A stretch of DNA of 40,212 bases from Acidithiobacillus marinus. Lineage in GTDB: Bacteria; Pseudomonadota; Gammaproteobacteria; Acidithiobacillales; Acidithiobacillaceae. The DNA is taken from assembly GCF_002847505.1 (NCBI RefSeq), contig NZ_MXAV01000026.1, positions 1 to 40,212 of the forward strand. Reading direction: 5' to 3'. Positions 1 through 8,088 of this stretch are shown here, piece after piece. The first letter of the stretch is position 1. Each line of letters opens with the position of its first letter. The position numbers were made by a program, and so were the translations under genes. The notes under the pieces are model-generated. The model did no database searches. It was given only the letters and a program-made list of their open reading frames with translations, and was not told the DNA's origin.

Positions 1-53
1 GGGTAGGGGGTAGAATGCTGTGGAGCGGTCGTGCCCTGAATTGGAGTTAGCTG

Positions 54-1268
54 ATGGTCCCTGAAGAGCTGTTTTCTCTCGCGTTAGGATTGGTTCCGCC
101 GTGGTTGGTGGATCATGTGACTTTCACGGTGGAGGAGAAACGCCTGGATCTGCACATCAACTTTCCCAAGGGTAGTCGCTTTGCTTGCTCCGTCTGTGGT
201 GAGGAGTGTCCGGTACATGATACCCGTGACCATACTTGGCGGCACATGGATTTCTTCCAGCATGAAGCCTATCTCCATGCCCGCGTACCTCGTGTGAAGT
301 GCCAGGAGCATGGAGTGCATCAGATATCTGTTCCCTGGGCACGGGAAGGCTCGCATTTCACCCTGCTCTTCGAAGCGCTGATCATGACCCTGGTGCGGGA
401 GATGCCGGTATTGACCGTAGCCCGCCTAGTCGGCGAGACCGACACGCTCCTGTGGCGGGTGATTGACCACTATGTGCCAGAAGCCCGTACCAGAGTGGAT
501 ATGGCCCATGTCCATGCCGTCGGCGTCGATGAAACCAGCAGTCGGCGCGGCCACGACTACATCACGCTCTTCGTGGATCTGGATGCCCGGCGACTCTTGT
601 TCGCTACTCCCGGCAAGGATGCCAAGACCTTTGAGAGATTCTCCGCAGATCTACAGGCCCATGGTGGTAGCGCGGAAGCGATCACCGATGTGAGCATGGA
701 CCTCTCGCCGGCCTTCCAGAAAGGGGCTGCCGAGCACCTGCCCAATGCGGAGATCACTTTCGATCGTTTTCACCTCATGAAGCTCGTCAACGAGGCCGTG
801 GACGACGTGCGCAAGGGGGAAGTCCTCACTCAGCCAAATCTCAAAAAGACCCGCTGGCTCTGGCTCAAGAACGATTGCAACCTCAAGGTGAAGCAGAAAG
901 AAAAGCTGCAGGCATTACTCAAAGACCAGAACCTCAAGACGGCGCAGGCCTACCAGTTCCGCCTGACCTTTCAGGACATCTTCACGATCAAGAATCGCCA
1001 TCAGGGGGCTACCCTCTTGAAAGCCTGGTTGGAAAACGCCAGAACCAGCGATCTGCCGCCTATCGTCAAGGTCGCCTACACCATCATGAATCACTGGGAT
1101 GGCGTGCTCCGATGGTTCGAGAGCCAGATCACCAATGGAATTCTGGAAGGTTTCAACAGCCTCATTCAATCCGCCAAGGCCAAGGCTCGGGGTTACCGCA
1201 CGCACAAGAACTTTATCAACATGGCCTACCTGATCCTGGGCAAGCTGGATCTCAGGCTACCCACTTGA
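54..1268 (+). CDS. tnpA: ISL3 family transposase
   Basis: This is the transposase of the insertion sequence and catalyses its cut-and-paste movement. The 404-residue protein has an N-terminal zinc-finger-like cysteine group (C45, C48, C52, with C83 further on), a helix-turn-helix-like stretch around residues 118-141, and a DDE catalytic core. Visible catalytic candidates are D159 in GVDETSSRRG, D212 in AITDVSMDLS and E365 in NGILEGFNSL, all in the ISL3 arrangement. The length is full for the family and there is no frameshift, so the enzyme is probably active. The start at 54 is ATG; the next residues (VPEELF) fit the family. The stop codon lies inside the right terminal repeat, as is common in compact insertion sequences. 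The family call is very secure; the identity with ISAfe1 is inference. Confidence 0.93.
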   Translation: MVPEELFSLALGLVPPWLVDHVTFTVEEKRLDLHINFPKGSRFACSVCGEECPVHDTRDHTWRHMDFFQHEAYLHARVPRVKCQEHGVHQISVPWAREGSHFTLLFEALIMTLVREMPVLTVARLVGETDTLLWRVIDHYVPEARTRVDMAHVHAVGVDETSSRRGHDYITLFVDLDARRLLFATPGKDAKTFERFSADLQAHGGSAEAITDVSMDLSPAFQKGAAEHLPNAEITFDRFHLMKLVNEAVDDVRKGEVLTQPNLKKTRWLWLKNDCNLKVKQKEKLQALLKDQNLKTAQAYQFRLTFQDIFTIKNRHQGATLLKAWLENARTSDLPPIVKVAYTIMNHWDGVLRWFESQITNGILEGFNSLIQSAKAKARGYRTHKNFINMAYLILGKLDLRLPT

Positions 1269-1282
1269 AATGACGAGGAACC
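1257..1282. repeat. Right terminal inverted repeat of the ISL3 element
   Basis: These 26 bases end with GAGGAACC at the junction to the interrupted helicase gene. Their reverse complement ends in GGGTAG, identical to window bases 1-6, where the inner edge of the left repeat would be expected. The first 20 bases of the left repeat cannot be seen. Confidence 0.6.
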
Positions 1283-2881
1283 AAAATCATCACCCATCCT
1301 TCACAGCACACGGAAGAGAAAAATATCTACGTTTTGACACAAGAGCGGTTCGTTGAATTCCAGGAGATGCCGCCCCCTGAATTCTTTGTTCTTGATGAAT
1401 TCTACAAGCTGAGCCCAAATCGTGGTGACGATCGGACTTTTGTTCTCAATGAGGCTTTTTACAAGCTATTCAAGTCCGGTGCGCAGTTCTTTCTCATTGG
1501 CCCCAATGTTCAAGATATTACTATCGACGAAGATGCCTTGAAGTTTCGTTTTTTTAGAACAGATTTTGCAACAGTAGCGACGGAGGTTCGGCTAATAACG
1601 CAAGGTGACGAAACAGAGAATGCAATCAACATTTGCAAAGCAGTTGACGAACCCACTCTAATATATTGCAAGTCACCAAAGAGCGCATATGCGCTTGCTC
1701 AAGCCTTGTTCAATGCAGGGGTCGCGGCACCTTCGGAATCTGCTTCAGAGTTTGCCGATTGGCTCCGAAGCAACTACCACCCAGAGTGGGTTCTTGCAGA
1801 CCTTTTGAACGCAGGTATTGCTGTACATCACGGGGCATTACCCCGTTCAGTCGCATATCACTTACTTCGCAAATTCAATGATAAAGAAGTTAAATTCCTC
1901 ATTTGCACATCGACGATCATTGAAGGAGTAAATACCTCGGCGAAGAACGTAATAATTTTCGACAAACGGATTGGGAATCAGAAGCCATTTGATTTATTTA
2001 CATTTAACAATATAAAAGGGCGTGCCGGACGCATGCGTAAGCACTACGTTGGTCACGTCTTCGTTCTAAATCCAGAACCACAACCCGAGCTTCCGCTTGT
2101 CGATTTCCCTGCATTCACACAACCTAACGATGCACCAGAATCCCTATTGATACAGCTAGAGAAACACGACCTTTCTGGGCATTCACTTGAAAAGCTGAAA
2201 TATCTCTATAACCAAGATATTCTTCCTATGGAGGTTATGCGCTCCAATTCTGGAATGGAACCCGGACATCAGTTAAGTCTGGCCACTGCGTTAGCTTCCA
2301 ATATTGACAAGTATCACTACGATCTATGCTGGTCCGGATTTCCGAGCATGACGCAGTTGCACACTATCTGCTCTTTGATATTTGTTCATTTGATGGGTGG
2401 AAAAGGGCGAGATGGAATCGGCAACGAAAACCATCTCTACATGAAAATCAAGACATTGGTTCAGAATAAGACGCTGTCAGCATTGGTAGAAGCGGAACTC
2501 GACTACCAGAAGGATATTTCACCAACAGAAGCACTGGAAACCGTACTCAAATTTGTTCGGCAGTGGGGAGAGTTTCATTTCCCGAGATATTTGGCGGCTC
2601 TCGACAACATTCAAAGAAGCGTCTTCGAGAAGGCCGGAAGAAAACCAGGTGACTACTCGGTTTTCGGTGCATCGGTGAAGCGCCTTTTTATGCCACTAGC
2701 CGCCACTGTCTTGGAGGAATATGGCCTTCCATTTCAGGTCACTCTACGAATCGAAAAAGCGAGCCCACTTGGCGATGAAGTTGACGAAATTTTGGCCAAC
2801 CTACGGAAAGCTGATGTCTCAAGCATTGGGTTGGACCCCATTGAAGTTGAGATGGCCAACGACACGATTTCGAATCTATAA
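1283..2881 (+). pseudogene. Ski2-like superfamily 2 helicase, 3' part, cut by the ISL3 element (HamB-like?)
   Basis: The reading frame is open from the insertion-sequence edge; a TTG at 1334 could serve as an artificial start. The first codons after the junction read KIITHPSQHTEEKNIYVLT and lead straight into helicase sequence, so the gene once continued upstream. Motif I (Walker A) and motif Ia are missing. Present are motif II (VLDEFYKL, a DEFY variant of DExH), a motif III-like FFLIGPN, motif IV-like TLIYCKSPKSA, motif V (CTSTIIEGVN) and motif VI (IKGRAGRMR), in the style of Ski2/Brr2 helicases. About 515 residues remain. Codon use is clearly AT-richer than the following hsdR. A large Ski2-like helicase inside a restriction locus suggests a defence role such as HamB of Hachiman, but its partner HamA would lie outside the window and is unproven. 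The remnant lacks ATP binding and is probably inactive. Confidence 0.8.
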
Positions 2882-2890
2882 GGCTCTGTT

Positions 2891-5827
2891 ATGCCCACCC
2901 CCTCCGAACACAAAACCGTCCAGTCCCGCATCCTCGGCTACGCAGAGGCCATCGGCTGGATCTTTGTGTCCCGCGAGGAAGCCGAGCAGCGGCGTGGCTT
3001 TGATCCGGACGTGCCGCCCGCTGAGCGCGCCAAGAACCGTTCACTGTTCTTCGACGACCTGCTCGACGCCAAGCTGCGGGAATTCAACCCGCGCTATGCC
3101 GAGGCCGAGGGCGCCTTACTCGGGAAATTTCGGCATCTGCACGCCGACATCTACGGCAACCGGGAATTCGTCGAGCATCTGCGCAACCGGGGCAAATTCT
3201 TCGACCACGAGGAGAAGCGCGAGCGCGACCTGATGCTGGTCGATTACGACGATCCGGCGCGCAATGTGTATGAAGTCACCGAGGAATGGGCCTTTCACAA
3301 CGGCCACTACGGCACGCGGGAGGATGTGGTCTTTCTCATCAACGGCATCCCGGTGCTGGTGATCGAGTGCAAGAACGCCAACAAAGACGAGGCGATTGCC
3401 CTGGGGGTGGACCAGATTCGCCGTTATCACCGCGAGACGCCCGAGCTATTCGTATCGCAGCAGCTTTTTACCGCCACCGACGCCATCGGCTTTTCCTACG
3501 GGGTGAGCTGGAACACGGTGCGGCGGAACATCTTCAACTGGAAGGACGCGGAGGTCGGCAAGCTGGAGGCCAAGGTGAAAAGCTTCTGCGCCATCCCGCA
3601 GGTGCTCGCCTTCCTCAAGGACTACATCGTCTTTGCCGAAAAAGACGAGGAACTCAACAAATACATCCTGCGCCAGCACCAGACCGGCGCGGTGGAGGCG
3701 GCCGTCGGCCGTGCCCTCGACCCCCGGCGCACGCGCGGCCTGGTCTGGCACACCCAGGGCAGCGGTAAGACCTTCACCATGATCAAGGCGGCGGAGCGGC
3801 TGTTCCGCGCGCCAGGGGCGGACAAGCCGACCGTGCTGCTGATGATCGACCGCAACGAGCTGGAAGATCAGATGCTCAAGAACCTCGCCGCGCTGGGCCT
3901 GGGCAACCTGGAGCACGCCAGCAGCATCGTCCGGCTCAACCAACTGCTGCGCGACGACTACCGGGGCATCATCGTGACGATGATCCACAAGTTCCGCGAC
4001 ATGCCGGCGAACCTGAACACGCGCGCGAACATCTTTGTGCTGATCGACGAAGCCCATCGCACCACCGGCGGCGATTTGGGCAACTTCCTCATGGCTGGCC
4101 TGCCGAATGCGAGCTTTATCGGCTTTACCGGCACGCCGGTGGATAAGACGGTGTATGGCAAGGGCACCTTCAAGACCTTCGGCTGCGAGGACGATCAGGG
4201 CTACCTGCACAAGTATTCCATTGCCGACAGCATCGGGGACGGCACCACGCTGCCGCTCTACTACCAGCTCGCCCCCAACGAAATGCTGGTGCCCCACGAG
4301 ACGCTGGACAAGGAGTTCCTGTCGCTGGCCGAAGCCGAAGGCGTGGCCGACATCGAGGAGCTGAACAAGATTCTCGAACGGGCGGTGAACCTGAAGAACT
4401 TCCTCAAGGGCAAGGAGCGCATTCAGCAGGTGGCGCAGTTTGTCGCCAAGCATTACCGCCAGAATGTCGAGCCGCTGGGCTATAAGGCGTTCCTCGTCGG
4501 CGTCGACCGCGAGGCCTGCGCCCATTACAAGCACGCGCTCGACGCGGCGTTCAAGGAAATGGGCGTGCCGCCGGAATATTCCGAGGTCGTCTACACCGGC
4601 AGCAACAGCGATTCCAAGCTGCTGAAGGAATTCCACCTCGACCCGAAGCGGGAGCGGCAGATTCGCAAGAGTTTCGGCAAGCTCGACCAGATGCCGAAGA
4701 TCCTCATCGTCACCGAGAAGCTGCTCACCGGCTTCGACGCGCCGGTGCTCTACGCGATGTATCTCGACAAGCCGATGCGCGACCACACGCTGCTGCAGGC
4801 CATCGCCCGGGTGAATCGCCCCTACGAGAACGAGGCCCAAGAAATGGTGAAGCCCCACGGCTTCGTACTGGATTTTGTCGGGATCTTCGACAAGCTGGAA
4901 AAGGCGCTGGCCTTCGACAGCGACGAGATCAACGCCGTCGTCAAAGACCTAAAGCTCTTGAAGGTGCTGTTCAAGAACAAGATGGAGGCCGAGGCATCGA
5001 AGTATCTCGGCCTGATCGAGCGCAACTTCAACGACAAGGATGTGGACACGCTCATCGAGCATTTCCGCGATCCCGAGCGGCGCAAGGCGTTCTTCAAGGA
5101 ATACAAAGAAATCGAGATGCTCTACGAGATCATCTCGCCCGATGCCTTCCTACGCCCGTTCATTGCCGACTATGGCACCTTATCGGCCATCTATCAGATC
5201 GTCCGCAAGGCCTACACCCGAACCGTGATGGTCGACCGTGAGTTTCAAGCCAAGACTAACCATCTGGTGCAGGATCAGGTCGGCAGTTATGGTGTGGGTG
5301 GTTTGGGCGAGACGGTCGCGATCAATGGCAACACCATCGAGCTGATCAAGAACAAAAGCGGCGGGGATGGCACCAAGGTCATCAACCTGATCAAGAGCAT
5401 TGAAAAACTGGCCGAAGAAAGCAGTGATGACCCTTACCTCATCGCCATGGCGGAACGTGCGCGGGCGGTGCAGGAGAGTTTCGAACAGCGCCAAACCAGC
5501 ACTGCCGAGGCCCTGGCCGAATTGCTGCGGGAAGTGGAAGGTAATGAAACGCGGAAGAAAGAACAGGCCGAAAAGTCTTTCGATGGCCTGACCTATTTTG
5601 TCTACCGCAGCCTGCTGGACGCGAAGATTGAGAACGCCGAGGCGGTCAGCCGCACGATTCGCCTCGCTTTCACCGAATTTCCGAACTGGAAACGCAGCGA
5701 AAACGCCCTGCGCGAACTCCGCAAGAAAGTGACCTTCGCCCTCTTTGCGGAAACGGACGATCTGGACCGGGTGACGGCGCTGGTGGATGAGCTGTTTACG
5801 CTACTGGAAAAGGCGGAGCGGATTTGA
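2891..5827 (+). CDS. hsdR: Type I restriction enzyme, R (endonuclease/translocase) subunit
   Basis: HsdR is the motor and nuclease of type I restriction: bound to the HsdM/HsdS methylase it translocates unmodified DNA and cuts at a distance. The 978-residue protein is full length. Its N-terminal PD-(D/E)xK nuclease shows D145, E159-x-K161 and the RecB-like Q175-xxx-Y179. The helicase motor has Walker A (TQGSGKTF, about 288-295), DEAH (385-388), motif III (FTGTP, 411-415) and motif VI (QAIARVNRP, about 636). A long helical C-terminal domain follows. The ATG at 2891 is preceded by AAGG at 2880-2883, only 9 bases after the helicase stop. GC content is much higher than in the helicase, which points to a different origin. 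No hsdM or hsdS is visible; they should lie to the left of the window if the system is complete. Confidence 0.95.
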   Translation: MPTPSEHKTVQSRILGYAEAIGWIFVSREEAEQRRGFDPDVPPAERAKNRSLFFDDLLDAKLREFNPRYAEAEGALLGKFRHLHADIYGNREFVEHLRNRGKFFDHEEKRERDLMLVDYDDPARNVYEVTEEWAFHNGHYGTREDVVFLINGIPVLVIECKNANKDEAIALGVDQIRRYHRETPELFVSQQLFTATDAIGFSYGVSWNTVRRNIFNWKDAEVGKLEAKVKSFCAIPQVLAFLKDYIVFAEKDEELNKYILRQHQTGAVEAAVGRALDPRRTRGLVWHTQGSGKTFTMIKAAERLFRAPGADKPTVLLMIDRNELEDQMLKNLAALGLGNLEHASSIVRLNQLLRDDYRGIIVTMIHKFRDMPANLNTRANIFVLIDEAHRTTGGDLGNFLMAGLPNASFIGFTGTPVDKTVYGKGTFKTFGCEDDQGYLHKYSIADSIGDGTTLPLYYQLAPNEMLVPHETLDKEFLSLAEAEGVADIEELNKILERAVNLKNFLKGKERIQQVAQFVAKHYRQNVEPLGYKAFLVGVDREACAHYKHALDAAFKEMGVPPEYSEVVYTGSNSDSKLLKEFHLDPKRERQIRKSFGKLDQMPKILIVTEKLLTGFDAPVLYAMYLDKPMRDHTLLQAIARVNRPYENEAQEMVKPHGFVLDFVGIFDKLEKALAFDSDEINAVVKDLKLLKVLFKNKMEAEASKYLGLIERNFNDKDVDTLIEHFRDPERRKAFFKEYKEIEMLYEIISPDAFLRPFIADYGTLSAIYQIVRKAYTRTVMVDREFQAKTNHLVQDQVGSYGVGGLGETVAINGNTIELIKNKSGGDGTKVINLIKSIEKLAEESSDDPYLIAMAERARAVQESFEQRQTSTAEALAELLREVEGNETRKKEQAEKSFDGLTYFVYRSLLDAKIENAEAVSRTIRLAFTEFPNWKRSENALRELRKKVTFALFAETDDLDRVTALVDELFTLLEKAERI

Positions 5828-6183
5828 AACCGCAGATGACGCCGATGGACGCTGATTCAAAGAAGACGGAATTCAAGCAGCGAGTCCGCCACTGGGCTGA
5901 CAAGCTGGATGTCAGGATCGTCTGGCTGGGGGTGCGGCCGATGCGCAACAAATGGGCCTCGTGTTCCATCGCCGGCCATCTGAATTTCAGCGACGAACTG
6001 CCTGCACTGAAACCAGAATTGTGGGACTACGTGATCGTCCACGAGCTGCTCCACTTCTCGGTACCCAACCACGGCAAACTTTGGAAAAGCCTGATGCGTG
6101 CGCATCTGGGCGAATATGAGGTGCACGAGGGAGAGTTAATGCGGATCACAGGTGATCAAGCGCCGCAGCATGCGCGCCGCTAA
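5824..6183 (+). CDS. YgjP-like (DUF45) zinc metallopeptidase-domain protein
   Basis: This small protein of the YgjP/DUF45 family belongs to the M48-like gluzincin metalloproteases. The signature is H73-E74-L-L-H77, with the N82-H83 that follows in the family (PNHGKLWKSL) and the upstream WASCS and DYVIVHELL blocks. At 119 residues it is shorter than stand-alone YgjP (about 170-240) and keeps mainly the C-terminal catalytic half. The TTG start at 5824 overlaps the hsdR stop as TTGA; ATG codons at 5836 and 5845 are alternatives. Such genes often sit behind hsdR in type I restriction loci. The role there is unknown to me; trimming or turnover of HsdR is only a guess. It is the last gene before the tRNA and so probably the last gene of the island. 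Confidence 0.85.
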   Translation: MKPQMTPMDADSKKTEFKQRVRHWADKLDVRIVWLGVRPMRNKWASCSIAGHLNFSDELPALKPELWDYVIVHELLHFSVPNHGKLWKSLMRAHLGEYEVHEGELMRITGDQAPQHARR

Positions 6184-6230
6184 GCAATCTCAACTGAAAT
6201 CAATATGAAATTTTAACTGCCAGATTTTTA

Positions 6231-6307
6231 TGGTGGCGCTTCAGGGATTCGAACCCCGGACACGCGGATTATGATTCCGCTGCTCTAACCGACTGAGCTA
6301 AAGCGCC
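6231..6307 (-). tRNA. tRNA-Met (CAT anticodon), elongator type
   Basis: Read on the - strand the 77 bases fold as a complete cloverleaf. The acceptor stem is GGCGCTT/AAGCGCC, followed by a D arm with GCTC/GAGC, an anticodon stem GCGGA/TCCGC around the loop ATCATAA (anticodon CAT), a T arm with TTCGAAT, and an encoded CCA at 6231-6233. A CAT anticodon can be elongator Met, initiator Met or Ile2 (lysidine). The acceptor stem starts with a G-C pair, which argues against the initiator. The anticodon arm resembles elongator tRNA-Met of pseudomonads as I remember it. Ile2 is not fully excluded. The 3' end points at the restriction island on the left. Confidence 0.93.
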
Positions 6308-6318
6308 GTGAGGCGCAG

Positions 6319-6347
6319 ATTAAACCGTTTATGGCTCCTGCTGTCAA
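6319..6347 (-). promoter_or_regulatory. Sigma-70 promoter of the tRNA-Met gene
   Basis: On the - strand there is a perfect -35 box TTGACA (6347-6342), a 17-base spacer and a -10 box TTTAAT (6324-6319). Transcription would start about 5-7 bases further on, just before the tRNA 5' end at 6307. A short inverted repeat CCTGCT/AGCAGG overlaps the -35 region and lies 3' of the ABC permease gene, but it has no T-tract. Confidence 0.85.
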
Positions 6348-6379
6348 GAAAAAGCAGGGAAATATGGCCGGGACCACTC

Positions 6380-7159
6380 TCAGCGTAACAGTCGCCTTAC
6401 CAGCAGGTACCAGGCGACTGCATAGGCGAGGAGGGTATAGAGTAGCAACACTGCAAGATGATAGCCGATCTGCTGGGGCAGATGTCCGGTGAGCAAAGGG
6501 CGGAGCAGGGCCACGGCATGGGTGAGGGGTAATACCTGGGCGATGTCCTGGGCAAAGACCGGGAGCGAGTGCAGGGGATAAAATACCCCGCAGAATAAAA
6601 ACATGGGAGTCACCGCCAGGGTGAAGTAATACATGAAAAAGTCATAACTGCGGGCCATGGCGGTCATGACCAGGGCCAGACTGCCAAAGCTCAGTCCGGC
6701 CAGCAGGATGACGGGAATGCTCAGCCAGACCCAGGGGCCTTGAATGGCGCCAAAAAACCAGGCGACGATGACGATCGCCAGCGCGCTGATCAAACCCTTG
6801 ACGGCCGTCCAGAGGACCTCTCCAGCGAGAATGTCACTGACCCGCAAGGGCGTGGCCAGCATGGCCGCATAGGTGTGCTGGGCATTCATGCGGGTAAATG
6901 CGGAATACAAGCCTTCGAAGCTCGCCGTATTCATCACGCTGCTGGCGACAATGCCGGAGGCGATGAAGGTGATGTAAGGCATCCCGTCCATGGGTCCGAC
7001 AAAATGCCCCAGCCCGTAACCCAGGGCCAGCAAATACAGGAGGGGATCACCGAAATTGCCGAGCATGCTGGGGATGAGCAACTTGCGCCAGACGGCAAAA
7101 TTGCGTTGCAGCACTGCGAAAGCACCGGGACCCGGAACCGCTTCCCGCCAGCCCCTCAT
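6380..7159 (-). CDS. ABC-2 type exporter permease, NodJ-like
   Basis: This 259-residue inner-membrane protein belongs to the ABC-2 permease family (NodJ/DrrB-like) and has about six hydrophobic segments. The family motif near the C-terminus is seen as FLFCGVFYPLHSLPVFAQDI (an FxxGxFFPL-like ABC-2 signature), followed by LPLTHAVALLRPLL. It should form the transport channel with the ATPase encoded directly upstream; the two genes overlap by 4 bases (ATGA), a sign of translational coupling. NodJ homologues outside rhizobia export unknown substrates such as lipids, polysaccharides or drugs, and nothing in the sequence fixes the substrate. The gene is the last of a four-gene run that begins with the ferredoxin at 9117. 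Confidence 0.9.
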   Translation of the reverse strand: MRGWREAVPGPGAFAVLQRNFAVWRKLLIPSMLGNFGDPLLYLLALGYGLGHFVGPMDGMPYITFIASGIVASSVMNTASFEGLYSAFTRMNAQHTYAAMLATPLRVSDILAGEVLWTAVKGLISALAIVIVAWFFGAIQGPWVWLSIPVILLAGLSFGSLALVMTAMARSYDFFMYYFTLAVTPMFLFCGVFYPLHSLPVFAQDIAQVLPLTHAVALLRPLLTGHLPQQIGYHLAVLLLYTLLAYAVAWYLLVRRLLR

Positions 7160-8088
7160 TGTTCATCCTCGCGAAGATGGCGACCAGTGAGGCGCAGGAA
7201 CACATCTTCCAGGCTGGCGGGTCGTTGCAGCCAGCGATAGGCCGGGTCATGGGCAAAATGTGCCATGACGGGCTGCAGCTCCTGCCCGTAGCAGATCAGA
7301 GTGTCCCCGACCCTCTCACTGACGGCAACATGTGGTTGATGCCAGTTTTCCGGGTCCGGGGTGTTGCCATCGAGGCGCCGCAATTCCAGCACTTCTCCCG
7401 GAATGTGGGTGCTGATCAGGCCTTGGGGGCTGTCCTGCTCAAGGATATGTCCCTGGTCAATAATGCCGACCTGATCGGCAAGCCGCTCCGCTTCGTCCAT
7501 GTAATGGGTAGTGAGCAGCAAGGTGGTTCCCTGCCGGCGCAATTCCCGCAGGCGTTGCCAGATCAGATGCCGTGCCTGGGGATCCAGCCCTGTGGTGGGC
7601 TCATCCAGCAAGAGCAGTTGCGGTGCGTTGATCAGCGCCCGGGCAATGGTCAGGCGGCGTTGCATGCCACCGGAAAGCGCCGTAATGGGTTGTCGGGCAT
7701 AGCTGCTCAGCGCCATGAAATCCAGAAGCTCTGCACTCCGCTGGCGGATTTTGGCTTTGGGAAGACGAAAATAGCGGCCATAGGTCCACAGGTTTTCTTC
7801 CACCGTAAAATCCGGGTCGAGATTGTCCATTTGCGGGACGACCCCGATTTTGGCCCGCCCGGCCGTGCCCAGCGCTGAAAGTGTCTGTCCCGCGATGCAG
7901 ATTTCCCCGCCGTCCACCGGCGTCAGGCCCTGGATGGCGCGAACCGTGGTGCTTTTGCCGGCGCCGTTGGGGCCTACCAGGGCAAAACAGCTTCCCTCTG
8001 CCACGGAAAACGTCACACCCCGCAAAACCGGGTGGCCACCATACTGTTTTTGCAGCTGCTGCAGGTCAAGAAATGCGGGATTCAGCAC
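7156..8088 (-). CDS. ABC transporter ATP-binding protein, NodI-like
   Basis: This is the cytoplasmic ATPase partner of the NodJ-like permease. Counting from the GTG start at 8088, the 310 residues contain Walker A (GPNGAGKS, 39-46), a Q-loop region (VVPQMDN), the ABC signature LSGGMQRR (138-145), Walker B LLLLDEP (about 158-164) and the switch histidine in LLTTHYMDEA. The C-terminal part is of the NodI/drug-exporter type. The frame stays open upstream to 8175, but the protein family starts near the GTG, and CGGGA lies about 10 bases before it. The gene then overlaps the end of the hydrolase gene by about 23 bases. The substrate is unknown; a role in lipid, sugar or toxic-compound export would be typical of the family. 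Confidence 0.9.
   Translation of the reverse strand: MLNPAFLDLQQLQKQYGGHPVLRGVTFSVAEGSCFALVGPNGAGKSTTVRAIQGLTPVDGGEICIAGQTLSALGTAGRAKIGVVPQMDNLDPDFTVEENLWTYGRYFRLPKAKIRQRSAELLDFMALSSYARQPITALSGGMQRRLTIARALINAPQLLLLDEPTTGLDPQARHLIWQRLRELRRQGTTLLLTTHYMDEAERLADQVGIIDQGHILEQDSPQGLISTHIPGEVLELRRLDGNTPDPENWHQPHVAVSERVGDTLICYGQELQPVMAHFAHDPAYRWLQRPASLEDVFLRLTGRHLREDEQ

Larger units (their letters stand above)
1..1282 (+). mobile_element. ISL3-family insertion sequence (ISAfe1-like), left end outside window
   Basis: The element carries one long transposase gene and ends at 1282. The right terminal repeat is seen at 1257-1282; read on the - strand it begins GGTTCCTCGTCATTTCAAGT, the GG-TCnTCG-type start usual for ISL3 ends, and finishes GGGTAG. 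The window itself starts with GGGTAG, so the outer part of a matching left repeat should lie about 20 bases before base 1. The element would then be about 1.3 kb, the size I remember for ISAfe1 of Acidithiobacillus ferrooxidans (from memory, not checked). ISL3 elements usually duplicate 8 bp of target; the candidate right copy is 1283-1290 (AAAATCAT), and its partner is outside the window. Confidence 0.85.

Noticed and set aside
3446-4858. 470-codon open frame antisense to hsdR
   Set aside because: It is a by-product of the high GC and strong codon bias of hsdR; the predicted protein is a low-complexity mix of Val, Leu, Arg and His with no motif and no ribosome site.
6325-6370. Terminator after the NodJ-like gene
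   Set aside because: CCTGCT/AGCAGG forms only a 6-bp stem with a 10-base loop and no T-tract, and it overlaps the perfect -35 box of the tRNA promoter.
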